Assembly (NCBI RefSeq): GCF_004358665.1
Contig: NZ_SMZR01000007.1
Location: forward strand, 86,867 to 150,866
Source of the DNA: Jeotgalibacillus sp. S-D1
GTDB taxonomy: Bacteria > Bacillota > Bacilli > Bacillales > Jeotgalibacillaceae
Direction: 5' to 3'
DNA: 64,000 nt
Made by a program: the position numbers and the translations under genes. Positions 37,150 to 44,970 of the stretch are shown here, one piece after another (position 1 is the first letter of the stretch; every line of letters starts with the position of its first letter). The notes below the pieces were generated by a model. It had not been told where the DNA came from. It saw only the letters and a list, made by a program, of their open reading frames with translations, and made no database searches.

Positions 37150-37885
37150 GGCTGTGACCGAGATAGGTGGAAATGTTGTTTGATAAACCCTCCTCTGAAT
37201 ATTGAGTAGCGCGATGGTCAGAGGCTGTGACCGATATAAGTGAAATCATGTGCGATATATGGGCAAAAGTGTTCGATAAACCTTCAAACATGAACGATAT
37301 CTTTAACAAGATGTACGATATAAGCGGAAAAGTGTTCGATAAAGTGGGAAAGATGTTTGATAAATCATCCCCCGCCCACGCTTCCACCTTTAGGACAGAA
37401 AGAAATCAGGAGTGAGCGGGATGATCCGAGGCTGTGACCGATATAAGTGAAATCATGTACGATATATGGGCAAAGGTGATCGATATAATCCGAAGCGTGT
37501 TCGATAAAACACTTAAAAAAGCTCAGAAGTTTGATAAATCTTCAAACATGATCGATATCTTTAGAAAGATGTACGATATAACCAGAAAAGTGTTCGATAA
37601 AGTGAGAAAGATGTTTGATAAATCATCCCCCGACCTCGGTGCCACCTATAGGACAGCAAGAAATCAGGAGTGAGCGGGATGACCCGAGGCTGTGACCGAT
37701 ATAAGTGAAATCATGTGCGATATATGGGCAAAAGTGTTCGATATAATCCGAAGCGTGATCGATAAAACACTTAAAAAACCTAGGATGTTCGATAAACCTT
37801 CAAGCATGATCGATATCTTTAACAAGATGTACGATATAAGCGGAAAAGTGTTCGATAAAGTGGTAAAGATGTTCGATAAAACCGG
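37150..37885. repeat. Second intergenic array of 21-bp units with CGAT core
   Basis: Three similar blocks begin with GGCTGTGACCGATATAAGTG at about 37224, 37431 and 37689, with a decayed fourth at 37151. Inside each block CGATA (or TGATA) recurs every 21 bp: for example C at 37232, 37253, 37274, 37295, 37316, 37337, then T at 37358; 37439 to 37502; 37532 to 37616; 37697 to 37760; and 37790 to 37874. One 30-bp step occurs at the same place in blocks two and three. Blocks are joined by a conserved spacer (GACAGNAAGAAATCAGGAGTG). Frames on the plus strand encode heptads of the type M-x-D-I-x-x-K, but start only at GTG without a clear ribosome site. It lies between facing terminators. Confidence 0.9.
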
Positions 37886-37949
37886 CCGCCATCGGCCCAT
37901 CCCCCGCTCCCGCCAGATCCCTCCCCCAACACGCTTCCTCATTTAATCA

Positions 37950-37981
37950 AAAAGAAAAAGCCACCAGCGTTGGCGGCTTAC
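37950..37981 (-). terminator. Terminator of the YqcI/YcgG gene
   Basis: AAGCCGCC and GGTGGCTT pair over a 6-base loop and are followed on the minus strand by a T-rich run. Right edge of the second repeat array gap. Confidence 0.8.
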
Positions 37982-38712
37982 TTCATATCTTTATGCATAA
38001 ACGGGCATTTTCCCTTAATTGGTTCAATGTCATCCCCAATAAAAAACTGTTTCCATTCATTATGAGTCGGGTCGCCATAGTGGCTGATGTCCGGGTGCTT
38101 TGGAAGCTGATCCCATTTTTCCACACGTTCACGTACTTTTTCACGCGACATGACGCCGCCTTTTTGAGTACCCTCCAACCCTTGAAAAATGGTTCGCGGC
38201 TGGAAGCCTAATATAAGACTATTTCCGAGGTTCCGTGTTTTGCGCTGCTTATACGCCGGGGCATTGCCAAAGACAAAAATCGGCTCTCCGTTAAAATGAA
38301 AGTCCCATAAAAAATGTTCCGGATCTTTTGGATGGTCCGTTGGCCATTCTTTCTGATCCTGTTCATGTAAATACTGTAAGATAGCCCAAAATTGTTTCTG
38401 GTAGTCGTCCAGGGTGCCCTCTTTTTCGAATGGTTCAACAAAAAGAAAGAAGCCATGTTTAATTTTTGTAGCTTCATTAAATAAGGCTAAAAATTCCTCA
38501 AGCGCCTTCGGAAGATTGGTCCAATCCTCTTGGGAGATATAAGCATAGCGGAGCTCTCCCTTTTTCTGGCCTTTCATGCCAAAATAGCATGGAAACGTAT
38601 CATCTGTTACCGTCTCTTCAAATGTTTTATATTCTTGAATCAGCCAATCTGGCAGATCATCATGTTTTTCCATATCGTCTTTCGTTAAAAGCTTTGAGCT
38701 GGTCGCAATCAT
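37978..38712 (-). CDS. YqcI/YcgG family protein
   Basis: A 244-aa soluble protein. Recognisable family segments are FPCYFGMKGQKKGELRYAYI (with a conserved Cys), the central HFLWDFHFNGEPIFVFGNAPAY split over residues 145-170, and the C-terminal GKCPFMHKD. Members have no established function; the Cys-containing N-terminal motif is reminiscent of heme-thiolate-like or thiol chemistry, which is speculation. GGAGGCG lies before the ATG. Single gene. Confidence 0.85.
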   Translation of the reverse strand: MIATSSKLLTKDDMEKHDDLPDWLIQEYKTFEETVTDDTFPCYFGMKGQKKGELRYAYISQEDWTNLPKALEEFLALFNEATKIKHGFFLFVEPFEKEGTLDDYQKQFWAILQYLHEQDQKEWPTDHPKDPEHFLWDFHFNGEPIFVFGNAPAYKQRKTRNLGNSLILGFQPRTIFQGLEGTQKGGVMSREKVRERVEKWDQLPKHPDISHYGDPTHNEWKQFFIGDDIEPIKGKCPFMHKDMK

Positions 38713-38950
38713 TTAGTTCGCCTCCTATAATGTTACTCGTTTTATCTACCCTTTATAATTTCGGCTAAAACAAAAAATCCCCTTCACTTTTTCCAGTTTT
38801 TATTTTCACAAAATCCATCCTATTCCCCGAATGCTTGTTTCATACTGGAAATATTCTATAAATTTTATTGCACCTTACACAAAATTTTTAGTGATAAGAA
38901 TTGCCAGACTTGTTTAGTTGCGAGAAAATAGAAAGTAATTGAAGAAATAA

Positions 38951-38978
38951 AGAAACCTTTTTCACTTTGCTGCGTATA
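38951..38978 (+). promoter_or_regulatory. Probable ECF sigma (sigma-W type) promoter of the PspA operon
   Basis: AGAAAC (38951-38956) and CGTATA (38973-38978) are separated by exactly 16 bases, matching the sigma-W consensus TGAAAC-N16-CGTA except the first base. It is about 50 bases upstream of the DUF4178 gene. The rest of the 314-base gap 38713-39026 shows nothing else. Confidence 0.7.
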
Positions 38979-39026
38979 ACCTTATGTAGACAGTAGAAAG
39001 GGTGAATAAAAGGACGTGATGATTTT

Positions 39027-39539
39027 ATGAGCTTTTTCAGTAAATTATTTGGCAGCAAGCAGCCGCAAAAGCCTGCTGTAGAAGAACGTACCGTTATGAA
39101 TTTAAAAGTAAAAGACATTGTGACATATGATCTGGAGGACTACGAGGTTGTCGGCAAGCTGTCTTATAACGATCATGGCTTTAAATGGTATGCCTATCAG
39201 CTGCAGGGTGCCAGCAGGGTAATCTGGTTAAGTGTTGAAATGGATGATGAGCTTGAGCTTGGCATTTATGAAAAATCGACACTTAAGCTTCACGACCCGC
39301 TGCCAAAAGAAATCGAGTTCAATGGGGTAACCTATTATCAGGATGAACATGGAACAGCCGTTGTTAAAGGAGAAGGCAGAAGCCAAAATGTTGACGGTGC
39401 GCAATGCCGATACTATTCGTACTATGATGATGAGGATGAAAAAGCCCTCTCAATTGAGATCTGGGGCAACGAAGTGGAAGCTAGCACCGGATATGATATT
39501 GAAGAGTATGAGCTCAAAATTATTGCAGGATCAGCTTAA
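39027..39539 (+). CDS. DUF4178 protein
   Basis: A 170-aa soluble beta-rich protein; the single DUF4178 unit covers about 25-165 (LKVKDIVTYDLEDYEVVGKL, the family opening, and the aromatic IEIWGNEVEASTGYDIEEYEL ending split over 148-165). DUF4178 proteins recur beside PspA, DUF350 and spermidine-synthase-like genes, as here, suggesting a membrane-stress role; the reaction is unknown. First gene of the operon, 26 bases before pspA. Confidence 0.85.
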   Translation: MSFFSKLFGSKQPQKPAVEERTVMNLKVKDIVTYDLEDYEVVGKLSYNDHGFKWYAYQLQGASRVIWLSVEMDDELELGIYEKSTLKLHDPLPKEIEFNGVTYYQDEHGTAVVKGEGRSQNVDGAQCRYYSYYDDEDEKALSIEIWGNEVEASTGYDIEEYELKIIAGSA

Positions 39540-39565
39540 CTAAAACAATTTTAGGAGGAATTTAG

Positions 39566-40231
39566 ATGTTTCAATTTTTTAAACGTGTAAAGACAGTGGT
39601 AGGTTCGGAATTAAATGCAATGCTGGATAAAGCGGAAGATCCGGTAAAAATGCTTGACCAGTTTATGCGTGATATGGAAGCAGATATCCGCGAAGTAGAA
39701 AGTGCAGTTGCTAAGCAGATTGCTAATGAAAAGCTTCTTCAAAAGAAAGTAGCAGACGCAAACAGCATGGCTTCAAAACGTGAAGAACAAGCGATGAAAG
39801 CCATTGAAGCAGGCAATGAAGATCTTGCCAGACGTGCATTGGAGGATAAAAAAGTTCACGCAGACCAGGCTGCTTCCCTTCAGGAATCCTATTCCCGTGC
39901 ACAAGAAGATGCGTCCATCCTTCGCACGAAACTGGATGAAATGAAGAACGAATACCATCAAATGAAATTGAAAAAAGATTCGTTAAAAGCACGTGCTGAA
40001 TCAGCACAAGTCCGCACGAAAATGAACCGGACGATGTCTGGTATTGGATCAAACGAATCACGAAGCGGTTTTGACCGAATGGAAGAAAAGGTTTTGCAAT
40101 TTGAAGCAGAAGCTGAAACAAGTGAAGACATGCGTTCATCCAACCGAAGTCTCGATGATGAGTTCAAAGCCCTTGATAATGGGGTCGACGATGAACTGGC
40201 AGCATTAAAGAAAAAAATGGGTAAAGCTTAA
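39566..40231 (+). CDS. pspA: PspA/IM30 family phage-shock protein
   Basis: Membrane-associated coiled-coil protein that stabilises a damaged membrane. The amphipathic N-terminus (FQFFKRVKTVVGSELNAML) and the PspA signature EDPVKMLDQFMRDMEADI are present, followed by coiled coil to about 180 and a variable acidic end. 221 aa. Perfect AGGAGG site. It is the PspA-proper paralogue, distinct from LiaH at 4.8 kb, and sits in a probable sigma-W operon. Confidence 0.93.
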   Translation: MFQFFKRVKTVVGSELNAMLDKAEDPVKMLDQFMRDMEADIREVESAVAKQIANEKLLQKKVADANSMASKREEQAMKAIEAGNEDLARRALEDKKVHADQAASLQESYSRAQEDASILRTKLDEMKNEYHQMKLKKDSLKARAESAQVRTKMNRTMSGIGSNESRSGFDRMEEKVLQFEAEAETSEDMRSSNRSLDDEFKALDNGVDDELAALKKKMGKA

Positions 40232-40245
40232 CTAGATAAAAAGGC

Positions 40246-40279
40246 GGATCTGTTTTTTAAACAGATCCTCTTTCCTTTT
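40246..40279 (+). terminator. Intra-operon hairpin after pspA
   Basis: GGATCTGTTT and AAACAGATCC form a perfect stem with a 3-base loop, followed by a T-rich stretch interrupted by C. It may make DUF4178-pspA more abundant than the downstream genes. Confidence 0.6.
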
Positions 40280-40312
40280 GTAACCAGTAAGTTGGAAAGG
40301 CAGGTGAACAAA

Positions 40313-40903
40313 GTGAAAAAAACATTTTTGTCCCTACTAATTGTCGGAGTAATGCTGTTTGTGGCAGCATGTGGAAATGGAGGCGGCTCTCTTTTCAATG
40401 ACAGCATCGATGATTACATAAGCAATAATTATTCCCTGTATGACACCATTTCAAGCACGGAAAATAGTGATGAATATGCAAGAGTATATCTTGCTGAGGA
40501 CCGGGACATCTCAGCAGTATCAAGTGAGCTTCAGGATCATGAAGAGCCAACAGAAATGAGTGAGCTCCGGGAAGGCAAACAGGTTTTCATTTATGACAAC
40601 CAATTTGTCACACTCACCGAGTCAGAGGACAATTCCTCTGATACGATGATCGAAGTGGCTGAAGAAGAGTTCGTCCGCAATAACTACAGTCCGGGATTTT
40701 TTCAAGGGTATCTTTTAGCAAGTGTACTGGGCAATATGTTCGGCAATAACTGGGGTTCTCAGCGAAATCAGGCATGCGCAGCTAATCCGGAACGCTGCTA
40801 TGGCGGCTATAATTCTGCAGGCACGTATGTAGGAAAAAATTCAATCCCAACGATCAGAGGGGCTTCTACCGTTCGCGGCGGGGGAACCGGGTCTGGTAAA
40901 TAA
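40313..40903 (+). CDS. DUF4247 lipoprotein
   Basis: Signal peptide with hydrophobic core and lipobox LFVAACGN put the mature protein, with its lipidated Cys, on the outer face of the membrane. The body (about 60-150) is the DUF4247 domain, ending in a Gly/Ser-rich tail with two Cys (NQACAANPERCYGGY). The frame can start at TTG 40292, but AGGTG and the short basic N-region (MKKTFLS) favour GTG at 40313. Part of the PspA/DUF350/spermidine-synthase-like operon. Function unknown. Confidence 0.82.
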   Translation: MKKTFLSLLIVGVMLFVAACGNGGGSLFNDSIDDYISNNYSLYDTISSTENSDEYARVYLAEDRDISAVSSELQDHEEPTEMSELREGKQVFIYDNQFVTLTESEDNSSDTMIEVAEEEFVRNNYSPGFFQGYLLASVLGNMFGNNWGSQRNQACAANPERCYGGYNSAGTYVGKNSIPTIRGASTVRGGGTGSGK

Positions 40904-40925
40904 TGATGTGGAAGGAGAATAAATT

Positions 40926-41321
40926 ATGCAACCATTTTTATTAACGATTATGTATTTTGCTATAGCTATTATCGTTGTCGTAATCGGCATCGCCATTTTT
41001 GAGGTTCTAACAAAGCGCTATAAGGATTGGGATGAGGTATTAAATGGCAACAAAGCGGTTGCCCTCTCCATCAGCGGGAAAATCATTGGAATCTGCATCA
41101 TCCTCGCTTTTGCGATCTATAACAGCTTTGCGGTGACTGAAACATTAATTTGGGGCGGAATTGGCGTAGTCCTTCAATTAGCAGCTTACCTTTTATTTGA
41201 GATGTTTACCCGGAAGTTTTCTGTTGAAGAACAGCTTCATAAAGGAAACCTGGCAGTAGGCATCATCAGCTTTGCAGTATCAGTCGGATTGGCTTTTGTC
41301 ATCGGCGCTTCCATTACATAA
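40926..41321 (+). CDS. DUF350 small membrane protein (YjfL-like)
   Basis: 131 aa with four membrane helices (about 5-27, 45-68, 72-92, 105-128). The DUF350 features are VIGIAIFEVLTKRYKDWDEV and NGNKAVALSISGKIIG, the latter repeated as KGNLAVGIISFAVSVG, showing an internal duplication of two helices. AAGGAG precedes the ATG. Located between the DUF4247 and spermidine-synthase-like genes. DUF350 proteins are often neighbours of PspA; role unknown. Confidence 0.88.
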   Translation: MQPFLLTIMYFAIAIIVVVIGIAIFEVLTKRYKDWDEVLNGNKAVALSISGKIIGICIILAFAIYNSFAVTETLIWGGIGVVLQLAAYLLFEMFTRKFSVEEQLHKGNLAVGIISFAVSVGLAFVIGASIT

Positions 41322-41367
41322 GTCAGAGCAGCTGCCGAATCAGAAGGATGCGTAAGGAGTTATTCAT

Positions 41368-42933
41368 ATGGACAGCCTAACTAAACTGGGTATTAAACAA
41401 AGTAAAGCGATCTACTGGGCTTCAGGAATTGTATCAATATGCGGCATAATATTTGAAGTATTATTTGGTGCTGCGGGCTCTTATATACTGGGAGATGGTG
41501 TTAAGCAGTATACGCTCACCATCTCGCTTTTTTTAACCGGTATGGGTATCGGAGCCTCAATCAGCGAACGCGTCACCAAAAATCTGATTACCTCCTTTAT
41601 TTGGATCGAGTATTCAATTGGCTTAATCGGCGGCTTTTCTACGTTTCTCTTTTTCGGGGTAACTGCTTTTTTGCCCGATGGAACAGATGCCATTTTTCTT
41701 TATTCGATTACCTTAATCATCGGTGCCCTGACCGGGGTTGAATTGCCGATCTTAATTCGTAAAGCCAATGATATTGGCGTAACATTAAGAAAAAGCACCG
41801 CGCGTGTCCTCTTTTCTGATTACGCGGGAGGATTAATTGGCGGTCTGCTGTTTGCCTTTTACTTACGTCCGGAGTTTGGACTTGTAAAAACAGCTTTTAT
41901 GGTTGCGTTGGTCAATGTTGGTGTGGCCATCTGGGTACTGTTTTATTTTAAAAAAGAAATCGCTCGTTTCCGGCTGCACCTTATTTCAGGTGTTTCTATC
42001 TTTCTCGTTTTATTATCAGGTATATTCTGGGGTGATGAAGCCGCTTTTAGTTTTGAGCAAAAGCTTTATCGTGACCCTATTATTCATCATGAACAGACAG
42101 ACTATCAGCAAATTATCCTGACAAAAGAACAGGGAGATGTCCGGCTCTTTTTAGATGGCCAGCTCCAGATGAGTTCAACGGATGAATACCGCTACCATGA
42201 AACGCTTGTTCATCCAGCTGTGGCAAGTGCAGATGATCCAGAGCGGGTTCTCGTACTAGGCGGCGGCGACGGTTTGGTCCTGCGGGAATTATGGAAGTAC
42301 GATGATATCAAGCACGTTGATCTGGTGGATCTTGATCCTGCTGTAGTTGATTTTGCCCAGTCCGATTATGACCTTCTTCGCTTAAATGAAGATTCTTTTT
42401 CGGATCCACGGGTTACGGTGCACCATGAAGACGCGTTTTCTTTCATGGAAAAGGCTGAGCAGTTTTACGATGTAATTATCGTAGACTTGCCTGACCCTAA
42501 TAATGAATCGCTCAATAAACTTTATACCCTTCAGTTCTATCAGCTTCTCCGGAACCATCTGGATCCTGGCGGAACTGTGATGATTCAATCCACAAGCCCC
42601 ACGTTTGCAACAGACGTCTACTGGACAATTGACTACACAGTCCAGCAGGCAGGTCTGCATACGGAAAATTTACATGTGGATATACCAAGCTTTGGCGACT
42701 GGGGATTTGTATTGGCAAAACGAGAACCTGCAGACGGTGTGCTGGAATCGATAGATATCCAGGCAGATACAACTTTTTTAACCAATGAAGTATTACAGGG
42801 ACTTGGCTTGTTCGGCAAAGACATCGACAGAGAATTTAGGGATGAAGATGGCAATGCCTTTGAATTTCAAGCCAACACATTAATTGAGCCGATTTTACTT
42901 CAAATGTATGAAAAAGCATGGCGAAACTATTAA
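41368..42933 (+). CDS. Membrane-anchored spermidine synthase-like protein
   Basis: 521 aa. The N-terminal part (about 15-220) has six to seven membrane helices; the C-terminal part (about 230-490) is a polyamine aminopropyltransferase-like Rossmann domain with LVLGGGDGLVLREL (near 297-310), VDLVDLDPAVVDFA and IIVDLPDP. Such enzymes transfer aminopropyl groups in cytosolic homologues; the membrane-fused form in PspA operons has no proven substrate. AAGGAG precedes the ATG. Last gene of the operon, with a strong terminator. Confidence 0.88.
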   Translation: MDSLTKLGIKQSKAIYWASGIVSICGIIFEVLFGAAGSYILGDGVKQYTLTISLFLTGMGIGASISERVTKNLITSFIWIEYSIGLIGGFSTFLFFGVTAFLPDGTDAIFLYSITLIIGALTGVELPILIRKANDIGVTLRKSTARVLFSDYAGGLIGGLLFAFYLRPEFGLVKTAFMVALVNVGVAIWVLFYFKKEIARFRLHLISGVSIFLVLLSGIFWGDEAAFSFEQKLYRDPIIHHEQTDYQQIILTKEQGDVRLFLDGQLQMSSTDEYRYHETLVHPAVASADDPERVLVLGGGDGLVLRELWKYDDIKHVDLVDLDPAVVDFAQSDYDLLRLNEDSFSDPRVTVHHEDAFSFMEKAEQFYDVIIVDLPDPNNESLNKLYTLQFYQLLRNHLDPGGTVMIQSTSPTFATDVYWTIDYTVQQAGLHTENLHVDIPSFGDWGFVLAKREPADGVLESIDIQADTTFLTNEVLQGLGLFGKDIDREFRDEDGNAFEFQANTLIEPILLQMYEKAWRNY

Positions 42934-42937
42934 CATC

Positions 42938-42979
42938 AAAAAAGCTGTACAAGATTCCATTTCTTGTACAGCTTTTTTG
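42938..42979 (+). terminator. Terminator of the PspA operon
   Basis: AAAAGCTGTACAAGA and TCTTGTACAGCTTTT form a 15-bp stem over a short loop, followed by Ts. Confidence 0.9.
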
Positions 42980-43100
42980 ATTGCTTATAAACTATCAAGA
43001 CACCCCTTTATTTACATGGTCATTGTGCAGAGAGCCTTTTTAAAGCGTTGCCCACGCAGGATTCTCAAAATCTCATATTCTATAAAGAGGAGGTGAAATT

Positions 43101-43532
43101 ATGACATATAAGAAACATCTAAATCTTCCAGATCACAAAGATCGGCAAGGGGGCAAACCTCCAGTGTACCCGGAAGACTATCAAGAAGACTTAAAACCTG
43201 ACTTAAAACCGGCTGAGAAAGCGGGCTATAAAACGGTAAGCTATAAAACGACTACCACCATCAGTGGTCCCGCAGAGTCTGTAAACAATATTATTTTCGA
43301 TGCAGACCATGCTATTCTTCCACTGGTTCTTGCAGGCACCATAGTAAATTTCAGTAGTGACGGGATTTATGTAACCTTTCATAAAGCTGACAGCCAGGAA
43401 ACGATACCCGTTCAAGGCAACGCTTCTCTTACTTTTATATATGAGGATGTTGTTCGGATTACACTTGAAGATTTTGGACAGGATTTTATGGGGAGCTTTA
43501 AATTACACGCACAATATACCTGCAAGGAATAA
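43101..43532 (+). CDS. Unrecognised 143-aa soluble protein
   Basis: I do not recognise this family. The first 45 residues are hydrophilic and Pro/Asp/Lys-rich (PDHKDRQGGKPPVYPEDY), likely disordered; from about 47 on the chain alternates hydrophobic and polar residues as in a beta-sandwich (TTTTISGPAESVNNIIFDAD, VNFSSDGIYVTFHKAD). No signal peptide. A single Cys near the C-terminus. AGAGGAGGTGA is a very strong ribosome site. It is alone between terminators. Could be a spore or surface-associated protein, but nothing proves it. Confidence 0.6.
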   Translation: MTYKKHLNLPDHKDRQGGKPPVYPEDYQEDLKPDLKPAEKAGYKTVSYKTTTTISGPAESVNNIIFDADHAILPLVLAGTIVNFSSDGIYVTFHKADSQETIPVQGNASLTFIYEDVVRITLEDFGQDFMGSFKLHAQYTCKE

Positions 43533-43546
43533 GCTGCATTATAAAA

Positions 43547-43588
43547 AGACAGGCATCTCCCCTTTCCTCTGAGATCGATGCCTGTCTT
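43547..43588. terminator. Bidirectional terminator
   Basis: AAGACAGGCATC and GATGCCTGTCTT form a perfect 12-bp stem over an 18-base loop between two convergent genes. Confidence 0.75.
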
Positions 43589-43593
43589 ATTTC

Positions 43594-43773
43594 TTATGGT
43601 TTTCGTTTTGGCATCCAGACACGATTTTGATTTTTCGTTTCTGGAAATTTTTCTCCTGCTTCTAGTTTAATTTGCTTGGGATCGTTTACGGTGCTTCCTG
43701 TTTCACCGATCTCTACATAATAACCGTTATTCGGCGCTTTTTGACCTGGCTTAAATTGATGATTTTGACCCAA
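43594..43773 (-). CDS. yjzC: YjzC family small protein, nested in frame at the 3' end of the DUF2515 gene
   Basis: Starting at TTG 43773, with AAAAAGGAG 8 bases upstream, the product would be exactly a 59-aa YjzC-type protein beginning (M)GQNHQFKPGQKAPNNG. This spacing and length suggest it is still made independently even though the upstream DUF2515 frame reads into it. YjzC function is unknown. Alternative: only the long fused product is made. Overlap with the DUF2515 entry is intended. Confidence 0.65.
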   Translation of the reverse strand: MGQNHQFKPGQKAPNNGYYVEIGETGSTVNDPKQIKLEAGEKFPETKNQNRVWMPKRKP

Positions 43774-44877
43774 TTCATTCACTCCTTTTTGTTCAATACC
43801 TGTAGTATGACCAGCAATCCTGATTTTATTTTTGATTTGAAGAACGGATGAAACAGCATGAAGAAAACGAATGGTCAAAGCATACCTTGAAGTAATTTCA
43901 AGCCGTTTAGCAGGATTTATATCAGCAAAAAATACGGTTGTGTTTTTATCAGAGCAGTACCAGTCTTCCCCGGAAAATGTATGACTGCAGTTTTCCCACG
44001 CACTGGTCAGCGCTGGACTTAAGATACGGGAAGGCTGGTTTATACTTGAGAAAGTATCAGGCCAGTAATCCGCCCGGGAACCGCTGTGCCTCACATCTTT
44101 TGCAAATTGCTCCACTTGATCAAAAGTATCTTCGGACTCATACAGCATTCCATATAAACGTTTTCCCAGCTCAATCCTTTTTTCAAGCGGCGCAAAATGA
44201 CTGACCGTAAGTCCCATTAATTTGGTTATTCCGTTGTCCATATAAGGAAAAATCACATCATTTAAGCGAAGAAGCTGCTGAATTTTAAATAAATATGTTT
44301 GGTAAACGTTCTTTCGAAAGTAATCGTTTGATATCAACCGCCCTTCAATATAGTGCTGTTCGTTGATGATTAATGAAATGGTCAGCAGTTTTGAGTGGCG
44401 GTCTTTTAAGAAAGAGTCCCATACCGGCTTCATAAATACAGAAACCCCAAAATGCGGTAGTAAATGAAAATAATTAATTCCTTTGGTCTTCCATCGTTCA
44501 TACAAAAGAAGCTGCGGAAACGCATCATGAAAAATATAAGCGTTTGCTCTTTCCAGGAAAGCAAAAAAATCTGTTACCGATTCTTGTGAAAATACGAATC
44601 GAAGCAGGCTGCCTTTTAAATCCGTCATATTCCATCCGCCATTCCTGGAAACCAAATGAGCTAACAGAGCCCAATGAACTTCCGGGTGTCTGAGATAAAA
44701 CTGCAGATAAGCCTCCGTGCGGGTAATATTGTTATGGTTGTGCATCAATGTTTGCTGTTGAATTTCCTGAATGATTATTTTTTCCTCACCTGCCGGCACA
44801 AGCAAGGGTTGATTATTTGTGTTCCATGTCTTTATAATTTTTCGCTCTTCAGCAGTTAATTTATAGTAATTACGCAT
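43594..44877 (-). CDS. DUF2515 (YppC-like) protein with YjzC-like C-terminal extension
   Basis: Residues 1-about 355 match the DUF2515/YppC family of bacilli (NNITRTEAYLQFYLRHPEVHWA, HLVSRNGGWNMTDLKG); function unknown. Instead of stopping there the frame continues without interruption into about 59 residues that match YjzC (GQNHQFKPGQKAPNNGYYVE, FPETKNQNRVW). The junction contains a ribosome site and a TTG (see the yjzC entry), so this is either a true fusion or a gene whose stop codon was lost next to yjzC. ATG at 44877 is preferred over the upstream frame start at 44919; the site upstream is GGGAGGG. 427 aa from that start. Confidence 0.75.
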   Translation of the reverse strand: MRNYYKLTAEERKIIKTWNTNNQPLLVPAGEEKIIIQEIQQQTLMHNHNNITRTEAYLQFYLRHPEVHWALLAHLVSRNGGWNMTDLKGSLLRFVFSQESVTDFFAFLERANAYIFHDAFPQLLLYERWKTKGINYFHLLPHFGVSVFMKPVWDSFLKDRHSKLLTISLIINEQHYIEGRLISNDYFRKNVYQTYLFKIQQLLRLNDVIFPYMDNGITKLMGLTVSHFAPLEKRIELGKRLYGMLYESEDTFDQVEQFAKDVRHSGSRADYWPDTFSSINQPSRILSPALTSAWENCSHTFSGEDWYCSDKNTTVFFADINPAKRLEITSRYALTIRFLHAVSSVLQIKNKIRIAGHTTGIEQKGVNELGQNHQFKPGQKAPNNGYYVEIGETGSTVNDPKQIKLEAGEKFPETKNQNRVWMPKRKP

Positions 44878-44970
44878 CACCCCTGCTTCCCTCCCTGCTG
44901 AACTCAATGGGTATGACATACTCTTATTTAAAATTTCATAGGCTTTATAGATATCGGAAGGAGGTTTTTT

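Noticed and set aside
16672..37885. CRISPR array as an explanation of the two repeat regions
   Set aside because: Units are contiguous 21-mers without unique spacers of 30-40 bp, and no cas genes are present.
37227..37946. Three plus-strand GTG frames encoding heptad repeats in the second array
   Set aside because: No convincing ribosome site and the opposite strand is equally open. Recorded in findings as an alternative reading, not as genes.
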